NCBI GenBank assembly: GCA_947496535.1 | Contig: CANMDE010000004.1 | Span: 1 to 64,000, forward strand | Source of the DNA: an uncultured Paracoccaceae bacterium | Lineage (GTDB): Bacteria; Pseudomonadota; Alphaproteobacteria; Rhodobacterales; Rhodobacteraceae | Reading direction: 5' to 3' | DNA length: 64,000 bases | Shown: in pieces, positions 43,202 to 52,769 of the stretch | Position numbering within the stretch: the first letter of the stretch is position 1 | How the letters are laid out: every line of letters starts with the position of its first letter | Notes under the pieces: generated by a model | Told to the model about the DNA's origin: nothing | Database searches by the model: none | What the model saw: only the letters and a program-made list of their open reading frames with translations | Program-made: the position numbers and the translations under genes

Positions 43202-44377
43202 ATGCCCTGGAAAACGCTAGACGACATCGACTTTGCAGGTAAACGCGCATTGGTGCGCGTCGATATCAACGTACCGGTGGAAGACGGCGTCGTCACTGAC
43301 ACCACCCGGATTGAACGGATTATACCGACCGTTGACGATATTCAGGCCAAGGGCGGTAAAGTGATCCTGATGGCACATTTTGGGCGGCCAAAAGGCAAAG
43401 TGGTTCCAGAGATGTCGCTCGAAGTCATCGCCCCGGTGGTCGCTGACGTGTTGGGGCTGCCCGTGACCTGGGTCAATTCGGATTACGCGGATGCCGTGGC
43501 CGCGATGGAGGGTGACGAGGTCTTGTTGCTGGAGAACCTGCGTTTCAATCCCGGCGAAGAGAAAAATGACGAAGGCTTCGCCAAGCGCCTCGCCTCATTG
43601 GGTGACATATACGTCAACGACGCTTTCTCCGCCGCGCATAGGGCCCACGCCAGCACAGAGGCTATTGCCCGGCTACTGCCCGCCTGTGCGGGCCGCCTGA
43701 TGGCCGAAGAACTGGGCGCATTGGAAAAGGCATTGGGCACCCCGGAACGGCCCGTTGTGGCCGTTGTTGGTGGGGCGAAGGTATCAACTAAGCTGGACCT
43801 GCTGGGCAATCTGGTCACAAAGGTCGATGCGCTGGTCATCGGCGGCGGCATGGCAAATACCTTCTTGGCGGCTCAGGGCATCAATGTTGGCAAGTCACTT
43901 TGTGAGCATGATCTGGCAGAAACGGCCCGTGATATTGCCCAAAAGGCGGCAGATGCCGGGTGCGAAATCCTGCTCCCCCGCGATGTCGTGGTCGCCCGGG
44001 AATTCAAGGCAGGAGCCCCCAGCGAAGTGCTCAAGACCGAGGAATGCCCGGAGGACGCAATGATCCTTGATGCCGGACCCGATTCCGTCGCGCATATCAT
44101 TCAGGTCTTTGAACGCAGCAAAACACTGGTCTGGAACGGCCCGCTAGGCGCGTTTGAGATCGAACCATTTGATGCAGCCACCAATGCTGCCGCCGCCAAG
44201 GCGGCCGCCCTTTCCAAAGATGGTAGGCTGATTTCTGTCGCTGGCGGAGGCGACACTGTTGCCGCGCTGAACAAAGCCGGTGCGGCTGATGATTTCAGCT
44301 ATATCTCGACCGCTGGCGGGGCATTTCTGGAGTGGATGGAAGGCAAGACATTGCCCGGTGTTGCGGCGCTGGGATAG
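43202..44377 (+). CDS. pgk: phosphoglycerate kinase
   Basis: Glycolytic enzyme making ATP from 1,3-bisphosphoglycerate. The 391 residues have [14 protein letters not shown] near the N-terminus (substrate Arg and Asp-x-Asn), MAHFGRPKG, the hinge, and the C-terminal nucleotide motif [12 protein letters not shown] with the following [16 protein letters not shown] 43202 is preceded by a strong AGGAGG. It is followed by the class I aldolase gene after 113 bases, with a stem-loop between. Confidence 0.98.
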   Translation: MPWKTLDDIDFAGKRALVRVDINVPVEDGVVTDTTRIERIIPTVDDIQAKGGKVILMAHFGRPKGKVVPEMSLEVIAPVVADVLGLPVTWVNSDYADAVAAMEGDEVLLLENLRFNPGEEKNDEGFAKRLASLGDIYVNDAFSAAHRAHASTEAIARLLPACAGRLMAEELGALEKALGTPERPVVAVVGGAKVSTKLDLLGNLVTKVDALVIGGGMANTFLAAQGINVGKSLCEHDLAETARDIAQKAADAGCEILLPRDVVVAREFKAGAPSEVLKTEECPEDAMILDAGPDSVAHIIQVFERSKTLVWNGPLGAFEIEPFDAATNAAAAKAAALSKDGRLISVAGGGDTVAALNKAGAADDFSYISTAGGAFLEWMEGKTLPGVAALG

Positions 44378-44407
44378 GGGTAATCCGCCTGTTTGCGATA
44401 ACATCTC

Positions 44408-44439
44408 GCCCGGTTGCGCTAACACGTTTGCAACCGGGC
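44408..44439 (+). other. stem-loop in the pgk-aldolase spacer
   Basis: A perfect 10-bp stem (44408-44417 with 44430-44439) with a 12-base loop and no T-tract, about 30 bases after the pgk stop. It may stabilise pgk mRNA or weakly terminate. Confidence 0.55.
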
Positions 44440-44490
44440 CATGCGGCGCATATCGGTTGGCCAATTCACCCCAACCAATAGGGCCGCACG

Positions 44491-45420
44491 ATGAAAACCA
44501 CCAAAATTGTTCAAAAAATTCTTTCCAACTACGAAGGCGAAACGCCTGGCGTCAAAGCGAAACTGGCCGGCATACTCATGAACGGCAAGCTGGGCGGCAC
44601 TGGCAAGATGATCATTTTGCCGGTCGATCAGGGATTTGAACATGGACCAGCGCGGTCATTTGCGCCGAACGCACCCGGCTATGATCCGCACTACCACTAC
44701 CAGCTGGCCATCGATGCAGGGTTAAGCGCATACGCGGCACCCTTGGGTATGATCGAAGCAGGCGCCGACACATTCGCGGGCCAAATCCCCACAATCCTAA
44801 AGGTCAACTCTGCAAACTCGCTGATCCCCGGCGATGCGCCCAAAACGCAGGCTATCACGGCATCTGTTGATGACGCATTGCGGTTGGGCTGCTCGGCTAT
44901 CGGCTTCACGATCTACCCCGGCTCGTCCGCCGCACTGGATATGTTCGGCGACATCGGCGAGATGCGCAAAGAGGCCGCAGCCAAAGGCATCGCTACCGTG
45001 ATCTGGTCCTATCCGCGTGGTGAGGCACTTGATAAAGACGGCGAAACCGCCATCGACATCGCCGCCTATGCCGCGCAAATCGCCGCGCTATTGGGCGCGC
45101 ACATCATCAAGATCAAACTCTCCACCGATCATCTCAGCCTGCCCGAAGCCAAAAAAGTCTATGAGGCCCAGGACATCGACATCGCAACACAGGCCGCCCG
45201 CGTGCGCCACTGCGTACAAAGCGCTTTTGACGGGCGTCGGCTCATGGTGTTTTCAGGCGGTGCTGCCAAAGGTACGGATGCCGTCTATGACGACGCACGC
45301 GCCATTCGCGATGGCGGCGGCAACGGCTCGATCATCGGTCGAAACTCATTCCAGCGCGACCGGAGCGACGCCCTGGCGATGCTGGGCAAGCTGATGGATA
45401 TCTACCGCGGCAAGGACTAA
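44491..45420 (+). CDS. fbaB: class I fructose-bisphosphate aldolase (DhnA type)
   Basis: Cleaves fructose 1,6-bisphosphate by a Schiff-base mechanism. The 309-residue sequence belongs to the DhnA/archaeal type, with PVDQGFEHGP near the start, SANSLIPGD, and a HIIKIKLSTDH strand that carries the likely Schiff-base Lys207. The phosphate-binding end (FSGGAAKG and GGNGSIIGRN) is intact. It follows pgk in the same direction, fitting joint control of lower glycolysis. Confidence 0.93.
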   Translation: MKTTKIVQKILSNYEGETPGVKAKLAGILMNGKLGGTGKMIILPVDQGFEHGPARSFAPNAPGYDPHYHYQLAIDAGLSAYAAPLGMIEAGADTFAGQIPTILKVNSANSLIPGDAPKTQAITASVDDALRLGCSAIGFTIYPGSSAALDMFGDIGEMRKEAAAKGIATVIWSYPRGEALDKDGETAIDIAAYAAQIAALLGAHIIKIKLSTDHLSLPEAKKVYEAQDIDIATQAARVRHCVQSAFDGRRLMVFSGGAAKGTDAVYDDARAIRDGGGNGSIIGRNSFQRDRSDALAMLGKLMDIYRGKD

Positions 45421-45531
45421 CCGCGCAAACCGCGCGAAAATCCTTGTTTGAAAAAAGAGATTCACAATTGGGTCCGGATATGCGAAGTTGACCGAAAGCT
45501 GTTCAAAAGAAACAGTAAATGAGGCGAGTAG

Positions 45532-45831
45532 ATGCAAAAGCGTAACCGGCCCCCTTTGGGCGCACTTTTCTATTTTCTGGGCGCAATCGTACTGGGGCTG
45601 TACTTCACATTTGCAGCCGTTCAAGGCGACTACGGTCTATTCAAACGCATCACGATCATTGCTGAAGGCGAAGCGCTTGAAGTAGAGCTTGCCAGCGTGC
45701 AGGCAGAGGTAGACCGCATGGAAAACCTGACCATGCGCCTGTCTGACAATTATCTTGATCTTGATCTGCTGGACGAACAGGCGCGTGACGTCCTGGGACT
45801 GATCCGGGCGGATGAAATAGTCATCCGCTAG
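45532..45831 (+). CDS. ftsB: FtsB/DivIC-like septum formation initiator protein
   Basis: A 99-residue bitopic membrane protein: short basic N-terminus, one membrane helix (about 11-30), and a periplasmic coiled coil (about 40-70). The C-terminal pattern LDLDLLDEQARDVLGLIRADEIVI is typical of alphaproteobacterial FtsB-like proteins, which usually sit just before pdhA, as here apart from an inserted gene. It is expected to join FtsL and FtsQ at the division site. A hairpin terminator follows. Confidence 0.82.
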   Translation: MQKRNRPPLGALFYFLGAIVLGLYFTFAAVQGDYGLFKRITIIAEGEALEVELASVQAEVDRMENLTMRLSDNYLDLDLLDEQARDVLGLIRADEIVIR

Positions 45832-45866
45832 GCCAACGGCGGAAAAATGCACAAAAATCAGGCCTT

Positions 45867-45898
45867 ACGGCATAGCTTTCGGCACAACTATGCCGTTT
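45867..45898 (+). terminator. terminator after the FtsB-like gene
   Basis: A perfect 9-bp stem (45867-45875 with 45888-45896) is followed by TTT. It separates ftsB from the methyltransferase and pdh genes. Confidence 0.65.
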
Positions 45899-46011
45899 CA
45901 TCGCTAATCCAAAAAGTTATTTCAGAATGTAACATCCACATCATTACCAAAGATGCTGGTGGTTAACGGCCAATATTTTAAGTCCTCTGCCAATAACTAT
46001 CGCTACGGGTT

Positions 46012-46917
46012 TTGAAATCTGATTGGCGAGATTGCATTTTGATTGGAAAGATACGTCCTCATCTTCGACGGTTGCGGCATCAGGCAGGCCAGAGGCTTTC
46101 GCTTGGCGATAATTCCTTTCGGGTCCGTGGATATGCGGCCAACCGGCTCGCGACATCTGCCGAACAGCACGAACCACAGCTAATGCCGCTGTTCGAGGCT
46201 CTGCTAAATGATCGGCAAGGTGCGTTTGTCGATATTGGGGTCAATGTCGGGCAAACGCTGTTCAAGGTGTTAAGCATTGACCCAAATCGCCAATACATCG
46301 GCTTCGAACCACAAGTGTCCTGCTGTTTTTTTGTCGAACAGTTCTTGGTGGATAACGACCTTGGGAATTGTCAGATCCTTCCGATCGGCTTGTCCGATGA
46401 TACCGAGTTGTTGTCGCTTTACGCCAAAGATGGATTTGATGAGATGGGGTCAATCCTCAATCCTGGCATGTCATCCAATAGATCATCACCCAAACCGATC
46501 TCCGTGACGACCGGCGACATTGCATTGAAAGAGTTGGGCATCGACAACCCATCCATCATCAAAATCGATGTTGAGGGAGCAGAGCTTCGTGTGATCAAAG
46601 GCTTGCAAAATACACTGCACACACATCGCCCACCCCTACTCTTCGAGGTCCTGCCAGATTTCGTTTTGCATGGGTCGCAGCCATCGCAAGAACATTCAAA
46701 ACAAGTTGCGGCAGCCGCGTCCGAGCTTTGGAAAACGCTAAGCAAATTAGAATATTCGGTGTATAATATCGACGAAGCTGGTCATCTGTCGCCCGTTGAT
46801 AAATTTGAAATTCACGATGAAAATAGGTTTATTAGCTTTGAATATGCAGCATTTCCATGTGGTCAGACCCCACCTAAATCGCTTTTGGCGAAGGCGTCGC
46901 TTCACGTCGTTCCGTAA
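46012..46917 (+). CDS. FkbM-family methyltransferase
   Basis: Probable S-adenosylmethionine-dependent O-methyltransferase of the FkbM type, commonly acting on polysaccharides or surface glycans. Motif I reads FVDIGVNVGQTL (72-83), followed by YIGFEPQ, and the FkbM-specific SIIKIDVEGAELRVIKG block. Length is up to 301 residues. No ATG fits the N-terminus: the frame opens with TTG at 46012, and TTG 46039 is another option, so the start is uncertain. The gene and its flanks are more AT-rich than neighbouring housekeeping genes and it splits the usual ftsB-pdhA neighbourhood, so it looks like an acquired gene. Confidence 0.8.
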   Translation: MKSDWRDCILIGKIRPHLRRLRHQAGQRLSLGDNSFRVRGYAANRLATSAEQHEPQLMPLFEALLNDRQGAFVDIGVNVGQTLFKVLSIDPNRQYIGFEPQVSCCFFVEQFLVDNDLGNCQILPIGLSDDTELLSLYAKDGFDEMGSILNPGMSSNRSSPKPISVTTGDIALKELGIDNPSIIKIDVEGAELRVIKGLQNTLHTHRPPLLFEVLPDFVLHGSQPSQEHSKQVAAAASELWKTLSKLEYSVYNIDEAGHLSPVDKFEIHDENRFISFEYAAFPCGQTPPKSLLAKASLHVVP

Positions 46918-46981
46918 CTGGATAGGTCAGTTTTCTCCCAAGGTCACTTTTCCCCCTCGCCTTCGCCGAACACATGCATTA

Positions 46982-47009
46982 CAATATAGTTTAATGCTAA
47001 ACTATATTG
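46982..47009. promoter_or_regulatory. 28-bp perfect palindrome upstream of pdhA
   Basis: Arms of 12 bases (CAATATAGTTTA and TAAACTATATTG) surround the spacer ATGC. It ends 21 bases before the pdhA ATG and is almost purely A/T in its arms. A T-tract is missing, so it is unlikely to be a terminator. It could be an operator for a dimeric regulator overlapping the pdh promoter, or a hairpin in the 5' leader; an AT-only stem this close to the ribosome site could also respond to temperature. Confidence 0.65.
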
Positions 47010-47030
47010 CCCGCGCACTGGAGGACTCAC

Positions 47031-48050
47031 ATGCCAGCCAAGAAGGCCGCCGCAAAATCTGCAAAGTCTAATGTTTCAGCCGAAGAGTTGCTGGGTCATT
47101 ACCGTGAAATGCTACTCATCCGGAGATTCGAGGAAAAAGCAGGCCAGCTTTATGGAATGGGCCTGATCGGCGGTTTCTGCCACCTTTACATCGGGCAAGA
47201 GGCTGTTGTTGTCGGATTGGAAGCCGCAGCGGATGAAGGCGACAAGCGCATCACATCCTACCGCGATCACGGGCATATGTTGGCGTGCGGTATGGACCCA
47301 AAGGGCGTGATGGCAGAGCTCACAGGTCGCGAGGGAGGCTACTCCAAGGGCAAGGGTGGCTCCATGCACATGTTCTCGAAAGAGAAACATTTCTACGGCG
47401 GCCACGGTATCGTCGGTGCACAAGTGCCATTGGGCGCGGGTCTAGCTTTTGCAGACAAATACAAAGGCAATGACCGCGTGACTTTCACCTACTTCGGTGA
47501 TGGTGCCGCAAACCAGGGTCAGGTCTATGAAACTTACAACATGGCCGAACTTTGGGATCTCCCAGTAGTGTTCGTGATTGAAAACAACCAATACGCCATG
47601 GGCACGTCTGTTCAACGGTCCACCAAATCACCCTCAATGTGGAAACGTGGCGTCGCCTACGGCATTCCCGGCGAGGAAGTCGATGGGATGGACGTTTTAG
47701 CTGTCAAAACAGCGGGCGAACGGGCGATCAAGCACTGCCGTTCAGGCAAAGGTCCCTATATTCTTGAGGTCAAGACATATCGCTACCGTGGCCATTCGAT
47801 GTCTGATCCAGCCAAATATCGTACGCGCGAAGAAGTCCAGAAAGTACGTGATGAGCGTGATCCCATTGAACATGTCCGTGAATTGCTGCTGACCGGCAAA
47901 CACGCGACCGAAGATGACCTCAAAGCCATCGACAAAGAAATCAAAGCTGTCGTCAACGAAGCCGCCGAATTCGCCAAGGAAAGCCCAGAACCCGCGCTGG
48001 ACGAGCTTTGGACCGACATCTACGCAACCGAAGTCCAGCAGGAGGCTTGA
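47031..48050 (+). CDS. pdhA: pyruvate dehydrogenase E1 component, alpha subunit
   Basis: Alpha subunit of the thiamine-dependent E1 that decarboxylates pyruvate in the PDH complex. The 339 residues include the TPP motif beginning GDGAANQG (156-163), ending at ENN (about 186), and the phosphorylation-loop region YRYRGHSMSDPAKYRTREE. The N-terminus is Lys/Ala-rich. ATG 47031 has GGAGG eight bases upstream. pdhB follows after three bases. Confidence 0.97.
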   Translation: MPAKKAAAKSAKSNVSAEELLGHYREMLLIRRFEEKAGQLYGMGLIGGFCHLYIGQEAVVVGLEAAADEGDKRITSYRDHGHMLACGMDPKGVMAELTGREGGYSKGKGGSMHMFSKEKHFYGGHGIVGAQVPLGAGLAFADKYKGNDRVTFTYFGDGAANQGQVYETYNMAELWDLPVVFVIENNQYAMGTSVQRSTKSPSMWKRGVAYGIPGEEVDGMDVLAVKTAGERAIKHCRSGKGPYILEVKTYRYRGHSMSDPAKYRTREEVQKVRDERDPIEHVRELLLTGKHATEDDLKAIDKEIKAVVNEAAEFAKESPEPALDELWTDIYATEVQQEA

Positions 48051-48053
48051 GCC

Positions 48054-49418
48054 ATGGCGACTGAAATTCTTATGCCCGCCCTGTCCCCCACTATGGAAGA
48101 AGGCACGCTGGCCAAATGGTTGATCAAGGAAGGCGACACCGTCTCATCCGGCGATATCATGGCCGAGATTGAAACCGACAAAGCCACAATGGAATTCGAA
48201 GCTGTCGATGAAGGCATCGTTGGTAAACTGCTGGTCGCCGAAGGCACGGAAGGTGTGAAGGTCAATGACGTGATCGCCATTCTGGTCGAAGACGGGGAAG
48301 ACGTCCCCACTGGAACCGGCGAAAGCAAAGCCGAACCGGCCCCTGCCCCCGCAGCCGAGCCGACGCCGGAACCTGCCGCTGCGGCCCCTGCAACTCCGGC
48401 GGCGGACACCAGCCCCGATTGGGATGCGGACGTCGAGCTGAAACAGACCACAGTCCGCGAAGCGCTGCGTGATGCAATGGCCGAAGAAATGCGCCGGGAC
48501 GAAGCCGTGTTTCTCATGGGCGAAGAGGTAGCCGAGTATCAGGGTGCCTACAAAATCTCGCAAGGTTTGCTGGATGAGTTTGGCGCCAAACGCGTCATAG
48601 ACACACCCATCACCGAACACGGATTTGCAGGTATCGGCGTCGGCGCGGCTTTTGGCGGGCTGAAACCTATTGTTGAATTCATGACTTTCAACTTTGCCAT
48701 GCAAGCTATTGACCAAATTATAAACTCTGCCGCCAAGACGCTTTACATGTCGGGCGGCCAAATGGGCGCACAGATGGTCTTTCGGGGGCCAAACGGGGCT
48801 GCAGCCCGCGTGGGTGCACAGCACTCTCAGGATTATTCGGCATGGTATATGCAAATCCCAGGCCTCAAGGTGGCGATCCCCTACTCTGCTGCCGACGCAA
48901 AAGGGTTGCTGAAGTCCGCCATCCGCGATCCTAACCCGGTGATCTTCCTCGAAAACGAAATTCTCTACGGTAAATCCTTTGAAGTGCCCATACTAGACGA
49001 CTTCACCATTCCGTTCGGCAAAGCAAAGATTGAACGCGCTGGCAGCGATGTGACGATTGTCAGTTTCGGTATCGGGCTGACATACGCCCTCGAGGCGGCC
49101 GAGAAGCTCGCCGAAGATGGAATTAACGCTGAGGTGATCAATCTGCGCACCTTGCGCCCTATGGATACAGAGACAATTCTGGCTTCAGTTCGCAAAACCA
49201 ATCGCTGCGTCACAGTCGAAGAGGGTTGGCCACAAGGTTCTGTCGGCGGCTACATCAGCAGTGTGATCATGCAGCAGGCATTCGACTATCTGGATGCGCC
49301 GGTTATCACTTGCACTGGCAAGGATGTACCAATGCCATACGCAGCCAATCTTGAAAAACATGCGCTGCTCACCAGTGATGAGGTGGTAAAAGCATGTAAG
49401 GATGTCACTTATCGTTAG
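48054..49418 (+). CDS. pdhB: pyruvate dehydrogenase E1 component, beta subunit with lipoyl domain
   Basis: Beta subunit of E1 with an N-terminal lipoyl domain (1-80, lipoylated Lys43 in [10 protein letters not shown]), an Ala/Pro-rich linker (about 85-125), and the E1-beta transketolase-like domains. Blocks such as [31 protein letters not shown] and [16 protein letters not shown] mark the E1-beta part. The 454-residue fusion is characteristic of alphaproteobacteria. Its lipoyl domain is nearly identical to that of pdhC. Instead of pdhC, a sulfotransferase gene follows 12 bases later. Confidence 0.97.
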   Translation: MATEILMPALSPTMEEGTLAKWLIKEGDTVSSGDIMAEIETDKATMEFEAVDEGIVGKLLVAEGTEGVKVNDVIAILVEDGEDVPTGTGESKAEPAPAPAAEPTPEPAAAAPATPAADTSPDWDADVELKQTTVREALRDAMAEEMRRDEAVFLMGEEVAEYQGAYKISQGLLDEFGAKRVIDTPITEHGFAGIGVGAAFGGLKPIVEFMTFNFAMQAIDQIINSAAKTLYMSGGQMGAQMVFRGPNGAAARVGAQHSQDYSAWYMQIPGLKVAIPYSAADAKGLLKSAIRDPNPVIFLENEILYGKSFEVPILDDFTIPFGKAKIERAGSDVTIVSFGIGLTYALEAAEKLAEDGINAEVINLRTLRPMDTETILASVRKTNRCVTVEEGWPQGSVGGYISSVIMQQAFDYLDAPVITCTGKDVPMPYAANLEKHALLTSDEVVKACKDVTYR

Positions 49419-49429
49419 TGGGGTAGAAA

Positions 49430-50239
49430 ATGATCGTTGATGATCGTCACAATGTTGTTTTTCTTCACAATCCCAAATGCGCGGGGACGTCGGTGAGACG
49501 ACAACTGGCGCATTTGGACACGACCGCAGGCGCATTCAGCGCCCCGGGTGAGATAGAGGGGACCGGTAAGGTATACAAAACACATCTACCCCTCGACATT
49601 TTGGCGAAGCATTTTCGAGCGACTTATGAAAAAGTGAAAAACTACCAATCATTCGTTCTGGTTCGTGATCCACAAGCTCGGTTCAAGTCCGCACTAGCGC
49701 AGCGCTTTCGCGAATTTCTGGGCAAGGAAATCACCGAAACGGCGGACGAAGAGGTGCTGGATGAAGCCTATCGCTTGATGGAAAAACTCAAGGATATGCC
49801 CCAGATGTATCCGATGGAGTATATCCATTTTCTGCCGCAGTACCGTTTCATCGAAAACAATAACAAACGCGTTGTCGATCACATCTTTCCCATCGAGGAG
49901 ATGTCCGATTTCTATGAAGCTATCAGCGACGCCTGCGGCGAAGAACTGACGCCAGGTGTGCCTCAAAACCAGACACTGACTTTCCGCAGGCCCGGCTTGC
50001 GTCACGTCGCGCGCAGAATAAACGGTGCGCTGCGGACGTCATTGCCGTCGCAGTTTTACAAACCAATCCAGAAATTTGGTCATTTGGCACTGACAAGAAA
50101 ACCCGCAACCGAAAAAAGCGCCCTTGATCACCCGGACGTTCAGTCCTTTGTCGAAGACTTCTACAAAAAAGACTTCGAGATTTACAAAGAAGCGCGAAAA
50201 GCAGTGGCCAAGCAAGCCGCACTAACACAATTGCCGTGA
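49430..50239 (+). CDS. sulfotransferase family protein
   Basis: Likely transfers sulfate from PAPS to a carbohydrate or other acceptor. Both PAPS-binding elements are seen: the 5'-phosphosulfate loop HNPKCAGTS (13-21) and the 3'-phosphate motif with Arg79 and Ser87 ([13 protein letters not shown]). The 269-residue length fits the sulfotransferase family 2 type. It lies inside the PDH operon, 12 bases after pdhB and 17 before pdhC, with no terminator or promoter I can see. The product has no obvious role in pyruvate oxidation, so insertion by gene transfer is the simplest explanation. Confidence 0.85.
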   Translation: MIVDDRHNVVFLHNPKCAGTSVRRQLAHLDTTAGAFSAPGEIEGTGKVYKTHLPLDILAKHFRATYEKVKNYQSFVLVRDPQARFKSALAQRFREFLGKEITETADEEVLDEAYRLMEKLKDMPQMYPMEYIHFLPQYRFIENNNKRVVDHIFPIEEMSDFYEAISDACGEELTPGVPQNQTLTFRRPGLRHVARRINGALRTSLPSQFYKPIQKFGHLALTRKPATEKSALDHPDVQSFVEDFYKKDFEIYKEARKAVAKQAALTQLP

Positions 50240-50255
50240 CGAGGAGCAACGACCC

Positions 50256-51566
50256 ATGCCCACAGAAATCCTGATGCCCGCCCTGTCCCCAACCATGGAG
50301 GAAGGAACCCTCGCCAAATGGCTGGTGAAGGAAGGTGACATTGTCTCTTCGGGTGATGTGATGGCAGAGATCGAAACTGACAAAGCCACGATGGAGTTCG
50401 AAGCCGTTGACGAAGGCACGATTGGAAAAATCCTCATCGCCGAAGGCACTGAGGGTGTGAAGGTCAACGATGTCATCGCGGTTCTGTTGGAAGAAGGCGA
50501 AAGCGCGGATGATATCAGCGCGACACCAGCACCCAAGACGACTGCACCATCCACTGATGCAGTATCCGATAAACCGGCTTCACCTGCACAGGATAGCGGC
50601 AACATCGCCGTGGTAGCCGCGCCTGCACCCGCGGCCGCACAAGCTAATGGGACACGCATCTTTGCTTCCCCCCTCGCCCGCCGGATTGCTGCTGACAAGG
50701 GTCTGGACCTTTCGCAACTTGCTGGTTCCGGCCCGCATGGGCGTATTGTCAAGGCGGACGTCGAAGACGCGAAACCTGGTGCCAAGAAAGCAGCGCCAAC
50801 TGCGGACAAAGCGCCCGCAGCAGCTCTTGCAGGTGGCCCCTCCACGGATGTGGTTATCAAAACCTACGAAGGACGACCATTCGAAGAGGTGCCGCTTGAC
50901 GGAATGCGCAAAACTATCGCTGCGCGGCTTACCGAAGCAAAGCAATCCGTGCCGCACTTCTACCTGCGTCGGGATATCAACCTTGATGCATTGCTGAAGT
51001 TCCGTAGCCAGCTAAACAAACAACTCGAAACCCGCGAGATCAAACTATCGGTCAACGACTTCATCATCAAAGCCTGTGCCTTGGCGCTTCAGCAGGTGCC
51101 CGCAGCAAATGCGGTCTGGGCGGGTGATAGGACATTGCAGTTCGAAAAATCCGACGTGGCTGTCGCTGTCGCCATCGAAGGCGGGCTGTTCACACCGGTC
51201 CTGAAGGATGCAGAGGCAAAATCTCTGTCCGCGCTTTCCGCCGAAATGAAAGATCTCGCGACCCGTGCCCGCGACCGCAAACTGGCACCGCATGAATATC
51301 AGGGCGGCAGCTTTGCGATTTCCAATCTGGGCATGTTCGGCATCGACAATTTCGACGCCATCATCAACCCACCTCATGCGGCCATTCTTGCCGTTGGGGC
51401 CGGCACCAAAAAGGCAATCATCGGGGAAGATGGTGAGCTGACCGTAGGCACAGTCATGTCAGTGACACTATCAGTCGATCACCGCGTCATCGACGGTGCG
51501 CTAGGTGCAAATCTGCTGCAAGCAATCAAGGACAACCTTGAAAACCCAATGATGATGTTGGCATGA
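50256..51566 (+). CDS. pdhC: dihydrolipoamide acetyltransferase, PDH E2 component
   Basis: Core acetyltransferase of the PDH complex. In 436 residues: lipoyl domain (1-80, Lys43), linker, peripheral subunit-binding domain (about 130-166; [22 protein letters not shown]), second linker, and catalytic domain (about 205-436) with the C-terminal [12 protein letters not shown] motif that holds catalytic His. E3 is not in the window. AGGAGC lies 11 bases before ATG 50256. A terminator follows. Confidence 0.97.
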   Translation: MPTEILMPALSPTMEEGTLAKWLVKEGDIVSSGDVMAEIETDKATMEFEAVDEGTIGKILIAEGTEGVKVNDVIAVLLEEGESADDISATPAPKTTAPSTDAVSDKPASPAQDSGNIAVVAAPAPAAAQANGTRIFASPLARRIAADKGLDLSQLAGSGPHGRIVKADVEDAKPGAKKAAPTADKAPAAALAGGPSTDVVIKTYEGRPFEEVPLDGMRKTIAARLTEAKQSVPHFYLRRDINLDALLKFRSQLNKQLETREIKLSVNDFIIKACALALQQVPAANAVWAGDRTLQFEKSDVAVAVAIEGGLFTPVLKDAEAKSLSALSAEMKDLATRARDRKLAPHEYQGGSFAISNLGMFGIDNFDAIINPPHAAILAVGAGTKKAIIGEDGELTVGTVMSVTLSVDHRVIDGALGANLLQAIKDNLENPMMMLA

Positions 51567-51573
51567 ATTGGAT

Positions 51574-51610
51574 TACCGTCGTCAAATCTTGACGGCGGTA
51601 TTCTCCTTTA
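51574..51610. terminator. bidirectional terminator between pdhC and cysE
   Basis: A 12-bp stem with one G-U pair (51574-51585 with 51589-51600, 3-base loop) lies between the convergent pdhC and cysE genes. On the plus strand TTCTCCTTT follows. It may serve both directions, though the minus-strand side lacks a clean T-tract. Confidence 0.7.
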
Positions 51611-52417
51611 ATCGGCCTTCGCCAGCAACTGGTCCATAGATATCGAAGGCTGAGAGCATCCGGCCTCGCCTACGATCTTGGCGGGGACACCTGCAACAGT
51701 TTTCATCGGAGGAATGTCCTCCAACACCACGGAGCCCGCCGCAATCCGGCTGCAATGCCCAACAGTGATGTTGCCCAAAACTTTCGCCCCGGCCCCAATC
51801 AGCACGCCATTACCAATCTTCGGATGACGATCGTCATCTTCCTTGCCGGTCCCACCCAGCGTCACTGAATGCAGCATCGAGACGTTGTCGCCCACGACAG
51901 CTGTCTCGCCCACCACGATGGAATGTGCGTGGTCGATCATGATGCCTTGGCCAATTTGCGCGGCAGGGTGAATATCGACCCCAAACAGTTCGCTGACGCG
52001 CATCTGCACAAAATACGCCAAATCACGGCGATCATTTTCCCACAGCCAGTGGCCCAAACGGTAGGCCTGCATCGCCTGAAAGCCTTTGAAAAACAAAAGC
52101 GGCTGCAAAAACCGATGACAAGCGGGATCGCGATCATAAATGGCAACAAGGTCAGCCCGCGCCGCCGTCGTCAAAGCGGGTTCGGCGAAATATGCAGCGT
52201 CGGTAATCTCGCGCAGAATCTGTTCGGACATCTCGGAAGACGCCAATTTCATGGATAGCCGATAAGCCAGCGCGCATTCAAAGCTCTGGTGATGTAACAC
52301 GCCAGCATGCACCAAACCGCCCATAAGCGGTTCGGATGTCACAGCCGTCTCTGCCTCTTCGCAGATACGCTGCCAAACGGGATCGAGCTCTCTCAGGGAT
52401 GGTTGCGCTTGTGCCAT
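51608..52417 (-). CDS. cysE: serine O-acetyltransferase
   Basis: Makes O-acetylserine from serine and acetyl-CoA, the first step of cysteine synthesis, in the cytosol. The 269 residues have the N-terminal helical domain and a left-handed beta-helix of hexapeptide repeats (about 140-230) with the catalytic Asp and His region DIHPAAQIGQGIMIDHAHSIV and the SVTLGGTGK loop. Its place beside the GTA cluster is common in Rhodobacterales. Confidence 0.97.
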   Translation of the reverse strand: MAQAQPSLRELDPVWQRICEEAETAVTSEPLMGGLVHAGVLHHQSFECALAYRLSMKLASSEMSEQILREITDAAYFAEPALTTAARADLVAIYDRDPACHRFLQPLLFFKGFQAMQAYRLGHWLWENDRRDLAYFVQMRVSELFGVDIHPAAQIGQGIMIDHAHSIVVGETAVVGDNVSMLHSVTLGGTGKEDDDRHPKIGNGVLIGAGAKVLGNITVGHCSRIAAGSVVLEDIPPMKTVAGVPAKIVGEAGCSQPSISMDQLLAKAD

Positions 52418-52497
52418 TGCAAAATCCTCCTATCGGAGCCTCTACAATTAAGGCAAATGACCGGGTTTGGCCAAGCATTTTGCTGTGATGTCGCAAA

Positions 52498-52764
52498 TCA
52501 CCGCTTTTGATGACTGCAGGTCGTGTTCAGAACGCCGATAAGTATGCCCAAACACTCCAGATATTCAGCGTGACAACGCGCCGGACGAGGTAATCTGGGC
52601 AAACCCATCACAGCGGATAAAAGCGACCCGCAGCCAAAATCAGGATGACACTTCTTCAATCGGATGCGATAACGGTCCGCGACACGCGCGCGCCTTTGAT
52701 CTGGCGCGACGCATAGCAACGCCAGAACGGCAGCTTCTATATCAGCCAACTGAATAGGACGCAT
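52498..52764 (-). CDS. DUF7742-like small protein downstream of the GTA cluster
   Basis: An 88-residue protein with the opening MRPIQLADIEAAVLALLCV and a central Gly-Cys-Gly-Ser-Leu block (about 43-49). It resembles the small conserved proteins that follow the GTA g15 gene in other Rhodobacterales. It starts 5 bases after the g15 stop on the same strand, so it is likely part of the GTA transcript. Function unknown. Confidence 0.65.
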   Translation of the reverse strand: MRPIQLADIEAAVLALLCVAPDQRRARVADRYRIRLKKCHPDFGCGSLLSAVMGLPRLPRPARCHAEYLECLGILIGVLNTTCSHQKR

Positions 52765-52769
52765 AGGTT

